A stretch of 64,000 nt of DNA from Paracoccus saliphilus (lineage in GTDB: Bacteria > Pseudomonadota > Alphaproteobacteria > Rhodobacterales > Rhodobacteraceae), in contig NZ_CP067141.1 of assembly GCF_028553805.1 (NCBI RefSeq), positions 178,884 through 242,883 of the forward strand, in the 5' to 3' direction. Below the pieces are notes generated by a model. The model was not told the DNA's origin, ran no database searches, and was given only the letters and a program-made list of their open reading frames with translations. The position numbers and the translations under genes were made by a program. Below, one piece after another: positions 1-10,052 of this stretch (the stretch's first letter is position 1; the number at the start of each line of letters is the position of its first letter).

Positions 1-54
1 AATACCAAGAGGGGCGGCGGAATAACGCCCAACATCCAGCATGAAGCTGTCCAT
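1..54 (-). CDS. Possible 5' end of a gene running off the window
   Basis: An open frame begins with ATG at base 54 on the minus strand and runs off the left edge (first residues MDSFMLDVGRYSAAPLG). It lies 48 bases downstream of the glycosyltransferase stop, on the same strand, so it could be the next gene of the polysaccharide cluster. Only 18 codons are visible and no clear Shine-Dalgarno sits next to the ATG, so neither the start nor the function can be assigned. Confidence 0.25.
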   Translation of the reverse strand, partial: MDSFMLDVGRYSAAPLGI

Positions 55-101
55 TGCATCGGTTGCGTTGCTCGATCAGCTCCTCATATTGGTCTCAGCA
101 C

Positions 102-1088
102 TTAAAACTCCCGTAAAAACTCAAAACGCTGATCCAAATAAATCGCCGCCACCTTACGAACATCAGTTGCGGAAAAACCGGATGTCGCGACGCCATGCCA
201 AAAAATATCAGGCGGCAAATCCTTGAGAAAGATTTTTGATTTTTCATATACCTCATTCAGAAAACCCGGAGGCACATAATTTCCACACCATATAATGTGC
301 TTGAGAAGCCACCCAACATAGGAGTGCAGATGTCTGTCCGTTAATCCGTCTTGATCAAGCTTATCCTTTATTATTCTTGCATGATCAAAAATTTTAATAA
401 ATTTTATGCCTTGTTGACCAACCGTTTGACCAGGTCGATTCATTCTGTGTATATGAGTTATTTCATTATAAAACGTAAAAGATTCAGATTTCACTGTAGT
501 CTCCCAGTGGAATGGGTTATCTTCAAAGAAGAAATCCCCAACCGGGAAACGAATCTTATTTCTATTTAAAAAATCCGTTGAATATATCTTCCTCCATGGG
601 AATGGCGCCATTTTTATAAGAATATCTCTCTTATCTTCGAGCGGAAGATCATCGCCAAGAGAAGTCCAGTATGAATCTTCAGGATAGTTAGTATAAACAC
701 CGTTGTGATTCCAGTACTCCCCGCAATTGCATACAACGAAATCATTATTACCTCTCCTAAGGATCTCTACTGCTCTCCTTGTCGGACCTGGAACAACCCA
801 ATCATCCCCATCAACGAAAAGCGTAATTTCACCCGTCGCAACATCCATACCGGCATTCGCGGCAGCCGCTACTCCCCCTGGAGTGTTTTTCGGAAAGTTT
901 ATAGATACAATATTTTTATCCAAGTTGTTGCTATTAATAGTATCAATTATTTCTCTTGTCTTGTCAGTCGAGCAGTCATCGACAATAATTATCTCGCAGT
1001 CGTCGAAGTTGCAATCGATAACAGATTGTATTGCTGTTGCAATATACTCCTCAACATTATAGCAAGTTATGATTGCGCTTATCTTCAT
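102..1088 (-). CDS. Family 2 glycosyltransferase
   Basis: This 328-residue protein is a GT-A fold, GT2-type glycosyltransferase that probably transfers a sugar from a nucleotide donor during surface polysaccharide assembly. The N-terminus has the typical start ISAIITCYNVEEYIATAI followed by the nucleotide-binding stretch IIIVDDCSTD. A DGDD motif near residue 95 fits the metal-binding DxD. There is no membrane segment, so it should act at the cytoplasmic face. It follows a second GT2 gene on the same strand with a 22-base gap, and glf lies further upstream. The acceptor and donor cannot be read from sequence. Its base composition is clearly AT-richer than the conjugation genes, as is common for horizontally moved polysaccharide loci. 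Confidence 0.88.
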   Translation of the reverse strand: MKISAIITCYNVEEYIATAIQSVIDCNFDDCEIIIVDDCSTDKTREIIDTINSNNLDKNIVSINFPKNTPGGVAAAANAGMDVATGEITLFVDGDDWVVPGPTRRAVEILRRGNNDFVVCNCGEYWNHNGVYTNYPEDSYWTSLGDDLPLEDKRDILIKMAPFPWRKIYSTDFLNRNKIRFPVGDFFFEDNPFHWETTVKSESFTFYNEITHIHRMNRPGQTVGQQGIKFIKIFDHARIIKDKLDQDGLTDRHLHSYVGWLLKHIIWCGNYVPPGFLNEVYEKSKIFLKDLPPDIFWHGVATSGFSATDVRKVAAIYLDQRFEFLREF

Positions 1089-1110
1089 TCCCGCTGCCCT
1101 TTCTCTAATA

Positions 1111-2046
1111 TTATATTGATTCGATAAATTTATGAACCTTATCTATTTCCTTCTTATACTTATCCCTCCAAAATTTTTGCTCCCTTCCAGAGCCATTGCA
1201 AACAGTATTTACAAGCCAATCAAATAAATCTTCAGAGAATTCCTTAAATTGCACAACAACTTCTTGCTCTTGGCTCATGTCAACAATGTCTCTGCCAATT
1301 TTTTCAAGCAACGGAAAGAGATGCATCCTGTGCTCTCCTATGTAATTCGTTGCTCTATTCCCCGTAATTGACTCAAAATGAGTTATCAAAGGCGGGGCCC
1401 ATGCAAGCACTCCAAAACGTTTGGCTTTCAAAAAACTCATCCAGTGTGGAGGGATGTCTTCATGCATTCTTAAATCCGGAAAGGATATACCGGAAGCTTT
1501 GTAAAAAGACGTTTTATAGACCTTATTCCAAGGGAAGTTTATTGTCTTCAAGACATGAGGTATTTCAGCGAGGGAAAATACTTTATTTGGGAATCCAGAA
1601 TTGCCAAGCGAGGAGAAAAATGCATTGTCGATCGTATGCATATCATATGTTTTAGTTTCTTCCGGATCACTTGAAAGATGATATTTAATTAGTATAAAAT
1701 CCGCCCCTGCATGGAGAGGAGATATTTTTATATAATCAAAAAAGCAATCTTGAATTACATCATCCGCATCAATGAACATCATGAATTCTGTTTGCACTTC
1801 GCCGGCCCCAATATTCCTAGCGACAGCTGGACCAGAATTCTTCTCTAACCTGATATAATTCAATTTTATGTTGCTTGGAAGCGTGGCAGTATTAATCACC
1901 TCCTGCGTATTGTCATCAGAGTGATCATCTACGATGATCAACTCTATTTCTTGCTCTTGTCGAGAGAAGAAATCTAAGTGGCGGGCAATCCCATTCGCAT
2001 CATTATATGAGGGAATCACAAACCCATAGGAATTTTTCCATGTCAT
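1111..2046 (-). CDS. Family 2 glycosyltransferase
   Basis: This 311-residue GT2-type glycosyltransferase has an N-terminal motif YGFVIPSYNDANGIARHL, the nucleotide-binding segment LIIVDDHSDDNT, and a DADD metal-binding motif near residue 95. Its start codon overlaps the stop of the upstream unknown gene by four bases (ATGA), so the two are probably translationally coupled. With the next GT2 gene and glf it forms an AT-rich polysaccharide cluster. The C-terminal half is less conserved and presumably sets acceptor specificity. The exact linkage cannot be predicted. Confidence 0.88.
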   Translation of the reverse strand: MTWKNSYGFVIPSYNDANGIARHLDFFSRQEQEIELIIVDDHSDDNTQEVINTATLPSNIKLNYIRLEKNSGPAVARNIGAGEVQTEFMMFIDADDVIQDCFFDYIKISPLHAGADFILIKYHLSSDPEETKTYDMHTIDNAFFSSLGNSGFPNKVFSLAEIPHVLKTINFPWNKVYKTSFYKASGISFPDLRMHEDIPPHWMSFLKAKRFGVLAWAPPLITHFESITGNRATNYIGEHRMHLFPLLEKIGRDIVDMSQEQEVVVQFKEFSEDLFDWLVNTVCNGSGREQKFWRDKYKKEIDKVHKFIESI

Positions 2047-2594
2047 TTTTTCACTCCCACATTTTTTATGGAACTTATTTCCAGATCAAAATGCTCACCG
2101 TCAATGAAGTATAAAACTTCGATATGATCTGCCGTTGCCGCCAAATCATCTGATACAGTGAATGAAGTAAGGTTGTCGTTAGCTCCTCCAGGAAAAATTG
2201 CCAAGCTTGTGGCTTGTTTATCAATAAACCCGTCCTTATTTATATAACGGATATGTGGCCTGAGCACCGATATCCCTCTACTTACACCCGCAATAGAAAT
2301 TACGACATACTTTAGATCTCGAACCACCTCTACCGGAAGCGGATAGGACAATGTCAACCAAGAGGCACCTCCACGATCGATCATGTAAAATCTTAAACCT
2401 TTTTCCTCTCGGGAAATTTCTAGCTCTGTCTCTCCACTTGGATCAATGTCGACCCAAACGTTTGTGTATATTTCCATTCTCTTTTCTGGTTGTGGAATTT
2501 GATCGGCTTTAAGAGCCTCCTCGAGGGAATTGTTAATTTCACCAAAGGTTTTGGAGTGCTCCTCAAGAGCTTCAGATATTTTTTCAAGTAGCAT
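2043..2594 (-). CDS. Unknown protein of a polysaccharide cluster
   Basis: I do not recognise this 183-residue protein. It starts with a charged, probably helical segment of about 45 residues (MLLEKISEALEEHSKTFGEI and following). The rest looks rich in beta strands with alternating polar and hydrophobic residues, which could be a small beta-sandwich or carbohydrate-binding module. There is no signal peptide or membrane segment. It overlaps the downstream glycosyltransferase by four bases and lies about 100 bases below glf, so a role in the same glycan pathway is likely by context only. Confidence 0.6.
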   Translation of the reverse strand: MLLEKISEALEEHSKTFGEINNSLEEALKADQIPQPEKRMEIYTNVWVDIDPSGETELEISREEKGLRFYMIDRGGASWLTLSYPLPVEVVRDLKYVVISIAGVSRGISVLRPHIRYINKDGFIDKQATSLAIFPGGANDNLTSFTVSDDLAATADHIEVLYFIDGEHFDLEISSIKNVGVKK

Positions 2595-2696
2595 TTTTTG
2601 CCTTCATCGTATTATCGCTATGATATGATGCGTCTATTAGTACAAACGCCAACCGACATGGCTCACTATTGAGATCCGGATCATCTCATCCATTAC

Positions 2697-3854
<1,158 letters not shown>

Positions 3855-4044
3855 TCAAAGCTGTAGTATGGATGTCGAGCCTCTCCAAATTCTGCGTGTT
3901 TGCTACATTAATTATTAGCTGCGCAACAAGGGGGCGATACCTCTCTTTCCCCAGGTTGAGAGCGAAACCGCCTATGGGCCCATGTGACACTTGACCTACC
4001 CCTGAATATTTCAGCCAGCGACACTGGAGCTCGTTGGTTGGTAC

Positions 4045-4404
4045 GGGCAATGTTGCGCAAAGCAGTCGCGGTTCTTGGTGAACACGGTCGGGCTCCAGAC
4101 CGGATCGTTGATCCCGAGGCCCACGAACCAGCGGAACAGAAGGTTATACTGCATTTGGTCCATCAGTTGCCGCTCGGAGTGAACTGAAAACAGGATCTGC
4201 CACAGACTGGCCCGGATTAGTCGCTCCGGCGGGATCGAGGGGCGGCCGAAATCGGTATAAAGAGCCTCGAATCGGCATCGAGGCTGGCCAGCGCGTCATT
4301 CACAACCTGCCGGATCTTGCGCAGCGGATACTGCGCCGGAATAGGTTCTTTCAGATCACATAGCTGAACAGTGACCCACTCGTCTCTTCCGTCCCGCGCA
4401 CCAT
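4045..4404 (-). pseudogene. N-terminal fragment of a DDE transposase
   Basis: On the minus strand from an ATG at 4404, the translation shows pieces of an IS5/IS1182-like transposase N-terminus: PLRKIRQVVNDALASLDAD, then after a frame change SERQLMDQMQYNLLFRWFVG and DPVWSPTVFTKNRDC. The reading frame is broken near 4260 and again near 4360, and the catalytic domain is missing. It is a relic of an element lost except for its 5' part. The sequence between it and glf (3843-4044) shows no gene. Confidence 0.75.
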
Positions 4405-4567
4405 CTTCCCCGTATCCGACCTAAAGGGCGTGAATCATGTTTTCAAATCATTGTCGAGGCAGGACCTATTCTTCCGGCACTGAGAACGAGTGTCGAAACA
4501 TATCGAGGCAGATCACAAGCCGCGAGATGCGGCAGGGTGGTTCGGAGTCAACCTTGACCCCGCATTA

Positions 4568-5409
4568 GGTGGCGTCTGCATTTAGGCGAGCCATGCCATC
4601 GCGCAGGCGAGATCGATGAACGCTTTGAATGAGGATATGGTCTTTTCGCAGCGCAGGGCAATCCTTCCGAACCGTTTGATCCGATTGAAGAAACATTCAA
4701 CCAAATGGCGCTCCTTGTAGAGCACCAAGTCAATCGGTCGATCTTCACATCGGGTTGGATTGCGCTTGATATGCGCCTCTGCACCGAGATCATTTGCGAT
4801 GAAGTCCGAAGATACTCGGCATCATAGGCGGCGTCCATGATGACATGACCCACGCCAGACAGCCCTTCGATCAAGCCCTGCGCCTGCGGACAATCGCCCC
4901 ATTGTCCGGGCGTGATGGTGAACCGGACCGGCAGGCCCAAGGCATCCACGGCAGCATGAACCTTCGTGGTCAGACCACCTTTGGAGCGGCCAATACCGGC
5001 AGATTCAAGCCCCCCCTTTTGAGAAGTCGCATCGGCATGCGCTTTACAGATTGTTGCATTCACCAGCACATACTCGAAATCCGGGTCCTTGCGTAAGGCT
5101 TTGAAAAGATTCTCCCACACACCCGCCAGGGTCCAGCGGCGGAAACGCGAATGCACCGTGCGCCAGTTACCGAGTTCGGGCGGCAGATCGCGCCAGGGCG
5201 TGGCTCCCGTGCCAGCCAGAGGATGGCGTCGACGAAAAGCCGATTGTCGGCACCCGTTCGGCCACGGTCGCCCTTCTTGCCGGGAACCAGAGGTTCAATG
5301 ATCGCCCATTGTGCGTCACTCAAAGTTCGTCTGCTCAAGATCATCTCCTGTTTTCGATCTTGAATCAGACAGTTGCCAAATTGGGAAATCCGTAAATGCA
5401 GACGCCACC
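4568..5409 (-). mobile_element. IS5-family (IS427-group) insertion sequence, inactivated
   Basis: The element is 842 bp, bounded by perfect 17-bp inverted repeats (GGTGGCGTCTGCATTTA at 4568-4584 and its complement at 5393-5409) and flanked by TA on both sides, the target duplication expected for this group. It carries one broken transposase gene on the minus strand. The intact ends mean a functional transposase supplied in trans could still move it. Confidence 0.88.
4569..5344 (-). pseudogene. IS427-group transposase, frameshifted
   Basis: The start MILSRRTLSDAQWAIIEPLV at 5344 is typical of IS427-group transposases. The frame breaks near 5200 (after ILWLAR), continues in a second frame (HSRFRRWTLAGVWENLFKAL, then the DDE-domain segment ESAGIGRSKGGLTTKVHAAV), and breaks again near 4810 after AEYLRT. 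The normal C-terminus AMARLNADAT can be read in a third frame and ends with TAA formed at the IS end. Some members of this group make transposase by one frameshift between two frames, but two breaks in non-slippery sequence indicate a dead gene. Confidence 0.85.
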
Positions 5410-5603
5410 TAGAACTGGATCCGAGAACCTTAACTTCGTGCAGCGGCAATCTTCAGGCTCAGGGTTTCCCGTTTTCACTTTGCAATAGCATAAAGATTCT
5501 TAGAAAAAATCCACGACCAATATCGACAGCCCGTCGCCATAAACAACTATCGAGCTGACCTTGTTGCCCAGCGAGCAGGCGGGATATCGGTAGTCTGCAA
5601 GCA

Positions 5604-6086
5604 TCAAGGCTGCCTGCAAATCCCCGTCTTTACGCGCCTGATCGGGATCGAGCTTTCGAGGCTGGAGACGCAGGCCAGCCGAGTCAGGCGGCTGGTCAGG
5701 AAACCCTCGAAGCCCTTCAGCCCGTCGGTGACCACCCGCAACAGATAGTCGCGGTTGCCGGTCATTAGCCAGCAATCCACCACCTCGGGAAAGGTCTCGA
5801 TCGCCGCTTCGAACTGCGCCAATGCCTGATCTACCTGCCGGTCCAGCTTGACCGAAACGAAGACCGAGACCGGATATCCCAGTGCCGCCTCGTCGATCAG
5901 CGCGGCATAACCGGTGATTACCCCTGACGCTTCGAGATTACGGACCCGCCGCGCAACCGGCGTCGGGCTGAGGCCGACGCGCTCGCTGAGTTCCTGCAGG
6001 GGCATCCGACCATGATCGCGCAGCAAGCGCAGGATCCGCAGATCGAAATCATCAAGCTTGGTGGATTCCGCCACAATTTTTCTCAT
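5604..6086 (-). CDS. Lrp/AsnC-family transcriptional regulator (MdeR-like)
   Basis: This 160-residue protein has an N-terminal winged HTH (KLDDFDLRILRLLRDHGRMP, then SERVGLSPTPVARRVRNLE) and a C-terminal ligand-binding RAM domain (YPVSVFVSVKLDRQVDQALA and following). I chose the ATG at 6086 because it gives the usual Lrp length. An ATG at 6116 would add ten residues, but it sits inside an inverted repeat that may be the operator. The gene is divergent from an MdeB-like E1 gene. In Pseudomonas putida, mdeR (Lrp family) controls mdeA-mdeB for methionine breakdown, so local control of the E1 gene in response to an amino acid is a reasonable inference. Confidence 0.9.
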   Translation of the reverse strand: MRKIVAESTKLDDFDLRILRLLRDHGRMPLQELSERVGLSPTPVARRVRNLEASGVITGYAALIDEAALGYPVSVFVSVKLDRQVDQALAQFEAAIETFPEVVDCWLMTGNRDYLLRVVTDGLKGFEGFLTSRLTRLACVSSLESSIPIRRVKTGICRQP

Positions 6087-6098
6087 TTCATGTAATAA

Positions 6099-6126
6099 CA
6101 CTCGCGACTTGGCCATATAACGAGTG
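6099..6126. promoter_or_regulatory. Possible Lrp operator in a divergent promoter region
   Basis: CACTCG at 6099-6104 and CGAGTG at 6121-6126 form an inverted repeat with a 16-bp spacer that includes GGCCATATAA. It lies just upstream of the chosen regulator start and 65 bp before the E1 gene. Lrp-type regulators often bind such loose palindromes and control both divergent genes. This is inference from position and symmetry only. Confidence 0.35.
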
Positions 6127-6191
6127 AAAACGCAAGGACACCCTGCACCTTTTCGCGGCATGATGCCCAAAAGACCACCAGGAGACCGTCC

Positions 6192-8567
6192 ATGCCCAAC
6201 CAGCCCGAATCCACCCACCTGAAAACCATCGAACAGCGCCTGTTGTGGCTGTCGCATTGGATGATCCATAATGCCAACCACCTGCGCCCCAGGCAGGACG
6301 GCATCAAGATCGGTGGGCACCAGGCCTCCTGCGCGTCAATGGTGTCGATCATGACCGCGCTGTATTTCAAGGCGTTGCGACCGGAGGACCGGGTGGCGGT
6401 GAAACCGCATGCCGGGCCTCTGTTCCACGCGATGCAATACCTGATGGGCAATCTCGACCGCCAGAAGATGCTGGACTTCCGCGGCTATGGCGGGGTGCAA
6501 AGTTATCCGAGCCGGACCAAGGATGCCGATGACGTCGATTTCTCGACCGGCTCGGTGGGGCTGGGCGTCGCGGTGACCTCGTTTGCCTCGATCATCCAGG
6601 ATTATATCGCTGGCAAACCCTGGGGCGCAGATATGCCGATGGGCCGGATGATCGCGCTGATGGGCGATGCCGAGATGGACGAGGGCAATATCCACGAATG
6701 CCTGCAAGAGGGCTGGAAACACGATATGCGCAATGTCTGGTGGGTGATCGACTATAACCGGCAATCGCTGGATGGCGTCGTGCGCGAAGGGCTGTGGAAC
6801 CGGATCGAGAAACTGTTCGAGGCGTTCGGTTGGGATGTCGTGCGGATCAAGTATGGCGTGCTGCAACGTGCCGCCTTTGCCGAGCCGGGGGGCGAGCGGT
6901 TGCGCGAATGGATCGATGCCTGCCCGAACCAGCTCTATTCGGCGCTGACCTTCAGCAGGGGTGCGGAGTGGCGCAAGCGGCTGATGGACGATCTGGGCGA
7001 TCAGGGCGAGGTCTCGGCGCTGATAGAGCGGCGCAGCGATACTGAGCTGGCGGCGCTGATGGAGAACCTGGGCGGCAATTGCGTCGAGACCATGGCCGAA
7101 CATTTTGCCGCCATCACCCATGATCGGCCGGTCTGCTTCCTCGCCTATACGGTCAAGGGCTGGGGCACGCCCATCGCCGGGCACAAGGACAATCACGGCG
7201 GGCTGATGACCAAGGCGCAGATGCGGGACTGGCAGGCGCATATGGGCGTGCCCGAGGGCGAGGAATGGGAGCCCTTCGCCGCAGTGCGCGATCCGGACGG
7301 CCTGCGCGATTTCCTGCGGCAGGTGCCGTTCTTCGCCGCCGGCCCGCGCCGCCATACGCCTGGGCGGATCGCCGTGCCCGCCATGCCCACCATCGGCGGT
7401 GCCGAGGGCTCGACACAGGCCGCCTTCGGCAAGCTGCTGGACGATCTGGCGCGCGGCGACAGCGAACTGGCCGAACGGATCGTCACAGTCTCGCCCGATG
7501 TGACCGGCACCACCGGGCTCGGGCCATGGGTGAACCGCCGCAAGCTCTGGGCACGGCAGGCCCGCGCCGACCTGTTCCGCGCCCAGAAGATCCCCTCGAC
7601 CGCCAAATGGGACTTCGCCCCCGAAGGCCAGCATATCGAACTGGGCATCGCCGAGATGAACCTGTTCTTGCAACTGGCGGCGGCGGGGTTGTCGGGTCCG
7701 CTGTTTGGCAAGCGGCTGCTGCCGGTGGGCACGGTCTATGACCCGTTTGTCTGTCGTGGTCTCGATGCGCTGAACTATGCCTGCTACCAGGATGCCCGCT
7801 TCATGATCGCGGGGACGCCCTCGGGCGTGACGCTGGCACCCGAGGGCGGCGCGCATCAGTCGATCTCCACCCCGCTGATCGGCATGGCGCAGGACGGGCT
7901 GGCCAGTTTCGAGCCCGCTTTCGCCGCAGAACTGGCCGCGATCATGGAATGGTCCTTCGACTACATGCAGCGCGATGGCGGGGGCGTGCCCGATCCGCGC
8001 AGCTCGCTGGCCGATGAGAGGGGCGGCGCCGTCTATCTGCGGCTGACCACCCGGCCGATCGAGCAGGCCGCCCTGCACGAGGGCTTCCAGCAAGGCGCCA
8101 TTGATGGCGGTTACTGGCTGCGCCCGCCGGGTCCGAATTGCGAGGTGGTGATCGCCTATCAGGGCGCCGTTGCCCCCGAGGCCATCGCCGCGGCCGGCTT
8201 CATCGCCGAAAGCCGCCGCGACGTGGCGGTGCTGGCGGTGACATCGGCCGACCGGCTGCATGCGGGCTGGACCGCCGCGCAACGCATCCGGCGCGGTGGC
8301 GCAACCGCGAATTGCCATGCCGAGACGCTGCTGTCGCCCCTGCCCCGGCATTGCCGCCTGGTCACGGTGATCGACGGCCATCCGGCGACGCTGTCATGGC
8401 TGGGCGGAGTTGCCGGGCACCGGACCATCGCGCTTGGCGTCGAGCAGTTCGGCCAGACCGGCACCATCGGCGATCTCTATCGCCATTACGGCATCGACAC
8501 CGCCGGGATCGTCGGCGCCGTCTCGGCCATGACCGAAGGCGCAAGGCTGGCAAGGGTCATGAGATGA
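6192..8567 (+). CDS. 2-oxoacid dehydrogenase E1 component, homodimeric AceE/MdeB type
   Basis: This 791-residue thiamine-diphosphate enzyme belongs to the transketolase-like, single-chain E1 family (AceE, MdeB). It would decarboxylate pyruvate or 2-oxobutyrate and pass the acyl group to an E2 lipoyl protein. Visible features are the early GGHQASCASMVSIMTALYF, HAGPLFHAMQYLMG and FSTGSVGLGVA blocks, and the ThDP/Mg motif GDAEMDEGNIHE near residue 157. The central segment GQHIELGIAEMNLFL and LAPEGGAHQSISTPLIGMAQ form the pyrimidine-binding domain. It is shorter than E. coli AceE (887 residues). No E2, E3 or methionine gamma-lyase gene is nearby. The divergent Lrp gene favours MdeB-like 2-oxobutyrate activity, but the substrate is not proven. 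Confidence 0.85.
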   Translation: MPNQPESTHLKTIEQRLLWLSHWMIHNANHLRPRQDGIKIGGHQASCASMVSIMTALYFKALRPEDRVAVKPHAGPLFHAMQYLMGNLDRQKMLDFRGYGGVQSYPSRTKDADDVDFSTGSVGLGVAVTSFASIIQDYIAGKPWGADMPMGRMIALMGDAEMDEGNIHECLQEGWKHDMRNVWWVIDYNRQSLDGVVREGLWNRIEKLFEAFGWDVVRIKYGVLQRAAFAEPGGERLREWIDACPNQLYSALTFSRGAEWRKRLMDDLGDQGEVSALIERRSDTELAALMENLGGNCVETMAEHFAAITHDRPVCFLAYTVKGWGTPIAGHKDNHGGLMTKAQMRDWQAHMGVPEGEEWEPFAAVRDPDGLRDFLRQVPFFAAGPRRHTPGRIAVPAMPTIGGAEGSTQAAFGKLLDDLARGDSELAERIVTVSPDVTGTTGLGPWVNRRKLWARQARADLFRAQKIPSTAKWDFAPEGQHIELGIAEMNLFLQLAAAGLSGPLFGKRLLPVGTVYDPFVCRGLDALNYACYQDARFMIAGTPSGVTLAPEGGAHQSISTPLIGMAQDGLASFEPAFAAELAAIMEWSFDYMQRDGGGVPDPRSSLADERGGAVYLRLTTRPIEQAALHEGFQQGAIDGGYWLRPPGPNCEVVIAYQGAVAPEAIAAAGFIAESRRDVAVLAVTSADRLHAGWTAAQRIRRGGATANCHAETLLSPLPRHCRLVTVIDGHPATLSWLGGVAGHRTIALGVEQFGQTGTIGDLYRHYGIDTAGIVGAVSAMTEGARLARVMR

Positions 8568-8656
8568 AATGTCCCCTCCCCATATCTGGTGAGTGACACC
8601 CACCGCCGGAAACGCGCATCCTCACGCCATGGGGCGACATCCATGGAGAGGATGCG

Positions 8657-9628
8657 ATGATCTGGAAAAACCCGGCGGCATTAAGCGAGGCAGGCAGCGG
8701 TGTGCTCGGCATCGGTGATGGCAGCAGCCTGCAGGTCGGCGTTGGACGTGCCATGGGTCATCACGGAGAACTGCTGCAAGGCGTGTTCGAGGGTGAAGGT
8801 GGACGATTGCTTCGCGGATTGGTGACTTTACCTCTGGACCGCCAGCAATCGCTCGCAACCTTCTGGCCCAGGGACCACGGTGAGATACGCGCCCGCCCAC
8901 CCGATCGGAAGAAGGCGGCGCGCGCGACCGCATTAACCCTTGCGCATCTCGGTTTCAGCAGGATGGCAGGCGACCTCACCATCGAAAGCGATATCCCGGT
9001 CGGTCATGGTTATGGATCGTCCACCGCCGATGTCATTGCCACGATCCGGGCAGTCGGATCGGCTGCTGGCGTGGCATTGCGGCGCTCAACGATATGCCGG
9101 CTCGCGATCACGGCAGAAGGAGCAAGCGACGCCATTGCCCATCATGATCAGGCCGTTCTCTTCGCCCATCGAGAGGGAAAGATCATCGAGCATTTCGGAG
9201 GAGAGTTCCCGCCACTCATCGTAATCGGTATCCAAACGGATTTCAGCCCGGTCGATACGCTGGCCTTGCCGCCAGCGCGCTACAATCACCAAGAAATCGA
9301 ACAGTTTCGGGTTCTACGCGGATTGCTGTATCGCGCTGTACGGCAACAGGATCCCGTCCTTATCGGGCGGGTTGCGAGCATGAGTGCACATATCAGCCAG
9401 CGTCACTCGCCCAAACCGCGTTTCGACCAGGTCGCGCAACTCGCAAACACATATGGCGCTTGCGGCGTGCAGGTCGCCCATAGCGGCACCTTGATCGGAG
9501 CGCTATTCGATGCCGATCAACGCGGGGTCGGAACGCCCATCGCCAGATTCACCCGGGCGCTGGAGCAAAACGGCCTCCATCGGATCACGGCCTTCACCGT
9601 GAATGTCGATCGTGGAATTCTCTTATGA
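8657..9628 (+). CDS. GHMP-family kinase, PduX-like (threonine kinase type)
   Basis: This 323-residue protein has the GHMP kinase ATP-binding motif PVGHGYGSSTADVIATI near residue 113 and the N-terminal MGHHGELLQGVFEGE, which matches the family signature of PduX/BluE L-threonine kinases. A Shine-Dalgarno GAGAGGA precedes the ATG. Its stop overlaps the ATG of the downstream PLP-enzyme gene by four bases, so the two were one translational unit. PduX makes O-phosphothreonine for cobalamin, but no cobalamin genes are present. The coupling to a CysK-like enzyme suggests the phospho-amino acid was a substrate for beta-replacement or elimination. The substrate is inference. Confidence 0.82.
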   Translation: MIWKNPAALSEAGSGVLGIGDGSSLQVGVGRAMGHHGELLQGVFEGEGGRLLRGLVTLPLDRQQSLATFWPRDHGEIRARPPDRKKAARATALTLAHLGFSRMAGDLTIESDIPVGHGYGSSTADVIATIRAVGSAAGVALRRSTICRLAITAEGASDAIAHHDQAVLFAHREGKIIEHFGGEFPPLIVIGIQTDFSPVDTLALPPARYNHQEIEQFRVLRGLLYRAVRQQDPVLIGRVASMSAHISQRHSPKPRFDQVAQLANTYGACGVQVAHSGTLIGALFDADQRGVGTPIARFTRALEQNGLHRITAFTVNVDRGILL

Positions 9629-10052
9629 GAATACAGCGAGATTTCCTCACCGCCTATGAACTGCCGCGTCCTGCGCGGCTTGCAGCCAATCTCTATGCCG
9701 CCTGTTTTCCACTGATGAAGCTCCTGCCGGCACGTTACATCCTTGAGCGCGCCAGAGCTGACGGCAAACTTTTGCCTTGCGGGAAAGTCGCAGAAACAAC
9801 GTCAGGAACGCTCGGGCTGGCCCTTGCCATGTTATCAGCGACCGAAGGGTTCAAACTGACACTGATCAGTGCGACGAGCCTGATAGACCAATCGCTTACG
9901 GATCGTCTGCGGAACCTCGGCGCTCATTTAGAGATTATCGAGGATCCCGAGGGATCGGGGGCGCAGCGCGAGCGCCTCACACGGCTGCAAGCCATTCTCG
10001 AGGAGCAACCGGGCACGTTCTGGCCCCGGCAATATGACAATCCAGATAACAG
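9625..10052 (+). pseudogene. CysK/CysM-like PLP enzyme, truncated at its 3' end
   Basis: The first about 142 codons encode a fold-type II PLP enzyme of the cysteine-synthase family. FPLMKLLPARYILERA holds the probable Schiff-base lysine (K32), and GKVAETTSGTLGLALA is the substrate/phosphate loop. Homology ends at NPDNRL (about 10052), where sequence from a luxR gene begins in another frame. The open frame continues to 10263 only as readthrough of luxR sequence. The missing C-terminal half includes the PLP-phosphate glycine loop, so the product is almost certainly inactive. A related, separately damaged copy at 49686-50132 continues past this break with YGKLAEWIVRAFGQIDCLVG, showing what was lost. 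Start ATG overlaps the kinase stop. Confidence 0.8.

Noticed and set aside
6336..8381. 681-codon open frame on the minus strand
   Set aside because: It lies entirely opposite the E1 dehydrogenase gene. Its composition (Arg/His/Gly/Gln-rich, no domain) is that of the antisense of a GC-rich gene.
8568..8656. Riboswitch before the GHMP kinase
   Set aside because: The 89-base gap shows only short chance pairings and a Shine-Dalgarno, and no known aptamer core.
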